Shown: positions 60,899-64,000 of the stretch, in pieces
Position numbering within the stretch: the first letter of the stretch is position 1
Layout: each line of letters starts with the position of its first letter
From: Companilactobacillus kimchii DSM 13961 = JCM 10707
Lineage (GTDB): Bacteria > Bacillota > Bacilli > Lactobacillales > Lactobacillaceae
Reading direction: 5' to 3'
Assembly (NCBI RefSeq): GCF_001435445.1
Contig: NZ_AZDH01000009.1
Coordinates: forward strand, 1-64,000
Length of the DNA stretch: 64,000 bases
Position numbers and translations under genes: made by a program
The notes under the pieces: generated by a model
Database searches by the model: none
Seen by the model: only the letters and a program-made list of their open reading frames with translations
Told to the model about the DNA's origin: nothing

Positions 60899-61543
60899 AT
60901 GACTGAGAATAATAACAAATCTATACAAAACAAGAAAGAATTTTTGTCTGACCCATGGGCCAGATCAACAACTAGAAATGGATTAGCTGGAGATGAAGTG
61001 ATTTCAGCATTACAAAAGTCAATTAGAAAAGGTAAGGAAAGAGCCGCTGTTGAATTTGCATATGAAATGTATATTTCATCTCCTCAGTTTGAGGAGAAGT
61101 TATGGAGAAGATTACAAGCTATCTCTGTTGAAGACATTGGTATGGGTAATCCCATGGCAGCTGTTTTAATTAATAGTTTAAATCAAATCAGGCAGAATTT
61201 CGAATACACAGAACCTGATCGGGCTATGATGTTTGTTCACGCTATTAGATATTTGTGTGAATCTGAAAAGGATCGTTCATCTGATTTACTAAAGAATATT
61301 GTTATTAAGAATTTCAATAAAGGTTATGTCCCAGATATTCCAGACTATGCTCTAGATAAGCACACTACGCGTGGTAAAGAGTTAGGACGTGGGAGTTTAC
61401 ACTTTCTTCATGTTGATAGTAAGGTTACGCCTCAAAAGAAGGTTGATAATCATTATTTTGATGAATATGACAAGTTGATGCAGGATTATGATCCCAGTAA
61501 AATAATCCCAACAGCTTTCAAATTTAATCCTTATCAGGTGTAA
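60899..61543 (+). CDS. Stand-alone RarA/MgsA C-terminal-domain-like protein
   Basis: The 214-residue protein matches the clamp-loader-type C-terminal region of the AAA+ ATPase RarA (MgsA): ALQKSIRKGKERAAVEFAYEM, the hallmark RRLQAISVEDIGMGNP (RRL..A.EDIG) and later AIRYLCESEKDR. The AAA+ ATPase core is absent and no Walker motif is seen. The C-terminal part (DKHTTRGKELGRGSLHFLH) differs from RarA. It heads a PTS operon under an RpiR-type regulator, an unexpected place for a replication-protein domain. ATG 60899 follows AAGGGG. Confidence 0.75.
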   Translation: MTENNNKSIQNKKEFLSDPWARSTTRNGLAGDEVISALQKSIRKGKERAAVEFAYEMYISSPQFEEKLWRRLQAISVEDIGMGNPMAAVLINSLNQIRQNFEYTEPDRAMMFVHAIRYLCESEKDRSSDLLKNIVIKNFNKGYVPDIPDYALDKHTTRGKELGRGSLHFLHVDSKVTPQKKVDNHYFDEYDKLMQDYDPSKIIPTAFKFNPYQV

Positions 61544-61557
61544 CGGAGGACAGTAAA

Positions 61558-62964
61558 ATGGATGAATCCAAGAACGGAATTCTAGATAAATTAGATAAAA
61601 TTTTAACACCAATTGGTTCTAAATTAGGAAATCAAAGACATCTACAATCTCTGGCAAGCGGTATGCTTTTTGGATTACCCTTTCTTGTAGTTGGGTCATT
61701 TTTTCTTATCTTTGCAAATCCACCCATTGACATAGCGAGATACAATCCAAACACCGCAAATATCTTTATGCGTTTTCTTGCATCCTGGAAACATTTTGCT
61801 GTCGCAAATTACGATGCAATAACACTTCCATATAATATGACAATGGGTATATACGGAATCATTTGTGTATTTGGAATTGCGTATGAGTTAAGCAAGAGCT
61901 ATAAACGTAATGCTCCAATGGACGGAATGATGGCAATTGTTACGTACATGATGGTTACTACAACAGTAAATAAAAATGGAAATATATCTATGACCTATTT
62001 AGGAACGGATGGCCTATTTATCTCTATTTTACTTGGATGGCTTGTTGTAGAACTTAATAGAAAGATTGATAAACAAAATTGGAAATTCAAGATGCCTGAT
62101 TCCGTACCGCCAATGGTTACGACTTTTATAAATTCACTAATTCCACTAACTTTAAATATTCTTGTGTTTTATGGAATTAATTTAATTGTTGTTAATTTGA
62201 CTAATAAAAGTTTTCCAGCTTTTATTACGGGTATATTGACTCCCGCTGTTGGTATAGCTGGAAATATTTGGGGCTTTCTATTCATAGTTACACTAGCTAA
62301 TCTTTTATGGTTAATAGGAGTAAACGGAACTAATATTGTTTTTCCCATTCTTTTTGCTTTGGGTGTAGCACAAACTGGACTTAATGCTACACAAGTTGCA
62401 CATGGTATTGATCCAACTCATTTAATGAACTTACAAATGTTTCGTATTTCTGTATTAGGTGGTGCTGGAAATACGCTAGGATTAATTCTTTTAATGATGA
62501 GAAGTAAGGTAACAAAAATCAAAGCGGTGGGACGGTTATCATTTATACCGGGAATCTGTGGTATTAATGAACCAGTAATTTTCGGATTACCAATTGTTTT
62601 TAATCCGATTTTAGGAATTCCATTTGTAATAAGCCCAATTGTTACCATTACATTAACTTATTTGGCTGAAAAATTTCATTTTATTAGCTTAGGTTTTATC
62701 GTTGATCCATCATTTACTCCATTTTTTGCACAAGCATACATGGGAACACTGGATTGGAGAAATATTATTTTTTGGACTGTACTGATCTTTATCGCATCGT
62801 TAATTTATCTTCCATTTTTTAAAGTCTATGAACGAAACGAACTTAGGGCTGAGAAAAAGCTTGAGTTTTCAAAGAGTACTATCGACAAAGGTTCTGTTGA
62901 AATCAACTCTGAAGAAAAGAATACGGTTATTTCAAATGGCATCGGAGATGCTGTAGGAAACTAA
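61558..62964 (+). CDS. PTS EIIC, lactose/cellobiose family, second copy
   Basis: The 468-residue sugar permease has about ten helices. Family blocks: N-terminal ILTPIGSKLGNQRHLQSLASGM, WLIGVNGTN (HG/NG site region) and PGICGINEPVIFGLPIVFNPILG. A polar C-terminal tail of about 40 residues (Ser/Glu/Lys-rich) is longer than usual. EIIA and EIIB are not encoded nearby. It starts 15 bp after the RarA-C-like gene with GGAGGA as RBS and shares its operon. Confidence 0.92.
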   Translation: MDESKNGILDKLDKILTPIGSKLGNQRHLQSLASGMLFGLPFLVVGSFFLIFANPPIDIARYNPNTANIFMRFLASWKHFAVANYDAITLPYNMTMGIYGIICVFGIAYELSKSYKRNAPMDGMMAIVTYMMVTTTVNKNGNISMTYLGTDGLFISILLGWLVVELNRKIDKQNWKFKMPDSVPPMVTTFINSLIPLTLNILVFYGINLIVVNLTNKSFPAFITGILTPAVGIAGNIWGFLFIVTLANLLWLIGVNGTNIVFPILFALGVAQTGLNATQVAHGIDPTHLMNLQMFRISVLGGAGNTLGLILLMMRSKVTKIKAVGRLSFIPGICGINEPVIFGLPIVFNPILGIPFVISPIVTITLTYLAEKFHFISLGFIVDPSFTPFFAQAYMGTLDWRNIIFWTVLIFIASLIYLPFFKVYERNELRAEKKLEFSKSTIDKGSVEINSEEKNTVISNGIGDAVGN

Positions 62965-62979
62965 AATGTATTAACTATT

Positions 62980-63012
62980 AAAAGAGTCAAATTCTATGAA
63001 TTTGGCTCTTTT
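62980..63012 (+). terminator. Terminator after the EIIC operon
   Basis: AAAAGAGTCAAATTC-TAT-GAATTTGGCTCTTTT. Confidence 0.88.
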
Positions 63013-63252
63013 GTAATATTTTAAATAAAATTATTGGAAATGAGGATGGCTTTGATAATTTTTAATTCATTCCTAATGGTTTTAGAGTATTAAATAAAAA
63101 TTAGTGATGAAATATTTTTATGAGTGGGAAAATGAATATTGTAAAAATTAAAATTAGTAAAAGATCTTATAAAGGAAATATTACAAAAACTTTATAAATA
63201 AAAGCCACCCTCGTTAAAGTAGTGACTTTTATTTATATCCAATTTTTAGATC

Positions 63253-63492
63253 TTAAATTTTTTTCTTCAAATGATAAGGAACTACACTCTTATCAGAGTC
63301 TTTAACGTCTGATTTTTCGTCTTTTGCAAAGTATACGACAAAAGATTTTTTATCGCTGACATCCTCAGCAACGATAAGGGATGATTCATAAGGATCTTTA
63401 GCTTTGTAAATTTGTGCTCCACGGACAGCCTCACCAAAGTCTTTAGAGTTGGCAATGGCATCACCGGGGTTAAAAAATACCATCTCATCCAT
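63253..63492 (-). CDS. Small hypothetical protein
   Basis: The 79-residue acidic/charged soluble protein starts MDEMVFFNPGDAIANSKDFG and ends in a basic KKKI. No family is recognised. GAAAGGA lies about 10 nt before the ATG at 63492; a GTG three codons earlier is too close to it. It is divergent from the YueI-family gene. Confidence 0.6.
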   Translation of the reverse strand: MDEMVFFNPGDAIANSKDFGEAVRGAQIYKAKDPYESSLIVAEDVSDKKSFVVYFAKDEKSDVKDSDKSVVPYHLKKKI

Positions 63493-63610
63493 AAGTAACA
63501 CATCCTTTCTTTACCCACATTATACAATTTTACTTGCAGGGGAAGGAACAATTATCATTCTTTTATATTATTACTTTCTCAGCTATACTATGACATATGG
63601 AGGGTGTAAT

Positions 63611-63991
63611 ATGACTAACGTTGAAGATTATATAAAGAAGAATATTTTTGGCAAGCCACAGTTAAAGCCTGATGAGAAAAATAAATTTTTGGGAAACTTT
63701 GCTGAGAGGGTAGCGATTGCTTTAACTGTTTCACAAGTAAAAAATCCGGACAATGTAAATATTGTTGAAAACGTAATGAAAAAGTACCCGGATTATCATT
63801 TGTACTTAAATGGAAAAATAGATTCATATTTACTGGATAATTATCTACAATTGAGTGTAAAATTAAAGTATAAGTTTACAATAGTTTCACAATCGGGAGT
63901 TAGAACTAAAAACAAATCATTGTCAGAGAATGACATGGGCTTGGTGATTGCCGATGAGAGTAAACCTGTTGGTAGACCAGTACTTATATAA
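63611..63991 (+). CDS. YueI (DUF1694) family protein
   Basis: The 126-residue cytosolic protein has the YueI pattern: VEDYIKKNIFGKPQLKPDEKNKFLGNFAERVAI at the start, a central VMKKYPDYHLYLNGKI and a C-terminal TIVSQSGVRT...MGLVIADESKPV. Function is unknown; Firmicutes carry it as a ribosomal-protein-L7Ae-like-fold protein. GGAGG lies 7 nt before the ATG. The gene is complete just before the window ends. Confidence 0.85.
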   Translation: MTNVEDYIKKNIFGKPQLKPDEKNKFLGNFAERVAIALTVSQVKNPDNVNIVENVMKKYPDYHLYLNGKIDSYLLDNYLQLSVKLKYKFTIVSQSGVRTKNKSLSENDMGLVIADESKPVGRPVLI

Positions 63992-64000
63992 TTTTTTGGA

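Overview
The window is AT-rich Gram-positive DNA with strong AGGAGG-type ribosome binding sites and short hairpin/T-run terminators. Gene content points to Lactobacillaceae, most plausibly Companilactobacillus or a near relative: class II bacteriocin genes with double-glycine leaders, an L-2-hydroxyisocaproate dehydrogenase, a Phe-type D-Ala-D-Ala ligase homologue, the DUF969/DUF979/pcp operon, WxL-like surface proteins and lactose/cellobiose-family PTS EIIC genes. The genus is inferred from memory of these families. I saw no rRNA, tRNA, CRISPR array, transposase or prophage.

Layout. 1-3.5 kb: manganese/metal transport (TerC family, MntH) and a 140-bp element with perfect 17-bp terminal inverted repeats. 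3.5-18.6 kb: a bacteriocin island. It holds two ComD/AgrC-type histidine kinase + LytTR regulator pairs, a plantaricin A-like pheromone gene, a lactococcin A-like bacteriocin with overlapping immunity gene, a C39-peptidase ABC exporter with accessory protein, seven immunity or immunity-like genes, two CPBP membrane proteases and decayed immunity-gene remnants. Four promoters share 9-bp direct repeats (consensus close to TACGTTAAT, 20-21 bp period) placed 31-32 bp before the -10 hexamer, so a pheromone regulon can be drawn from sequence alone. 18.8-36 kb: housekeeping and transport genes (half-ABC exporter, aldo/keto reductase, HhH-GPD glycosylase, MFS pump, pcp operon, cardiolipin synthase, Zn peptidase, YhgE/Pip protein, RNase HI, DUF1002 protein).

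36-44 kb: PTS EIIC, a compact locus shaped like a type I toxin-antitoxin module, ddl, L-HicDH, RidA, a lipoprotein nuclease, nagA and GDPD. 44-50 kb: two paralogous WxL-like Big2 surface proteins and a zinc-ribbon membrane protein. 50-60 kb: an orphan YefM/Phd-like antitoxin next to a large structured element, phosphatase, glycosyltransferase, MerR regulator with its likely target oxidoreductase, tandem HTH-WYL regulators, a UDG-like gene and others. 60-64 kb: an RpiR-type regulator divergent from an operon coding a stand-alone RarA-C-terminal-like protein plus a PTS EIIC, then a YueI-family gene.

Most interesting signals: the pheromone regulon with its lactococcin A-like peptide and excess of immunity genes; a ~125-nt hairpin repeat in three copies whose stems show compensatory changes, each copy lying just 3' of a stop codon; and the toxin-like locus at 37.7-38.0 kb whose predicted mRNA 5' end is perfectly complementary to its 3' end.
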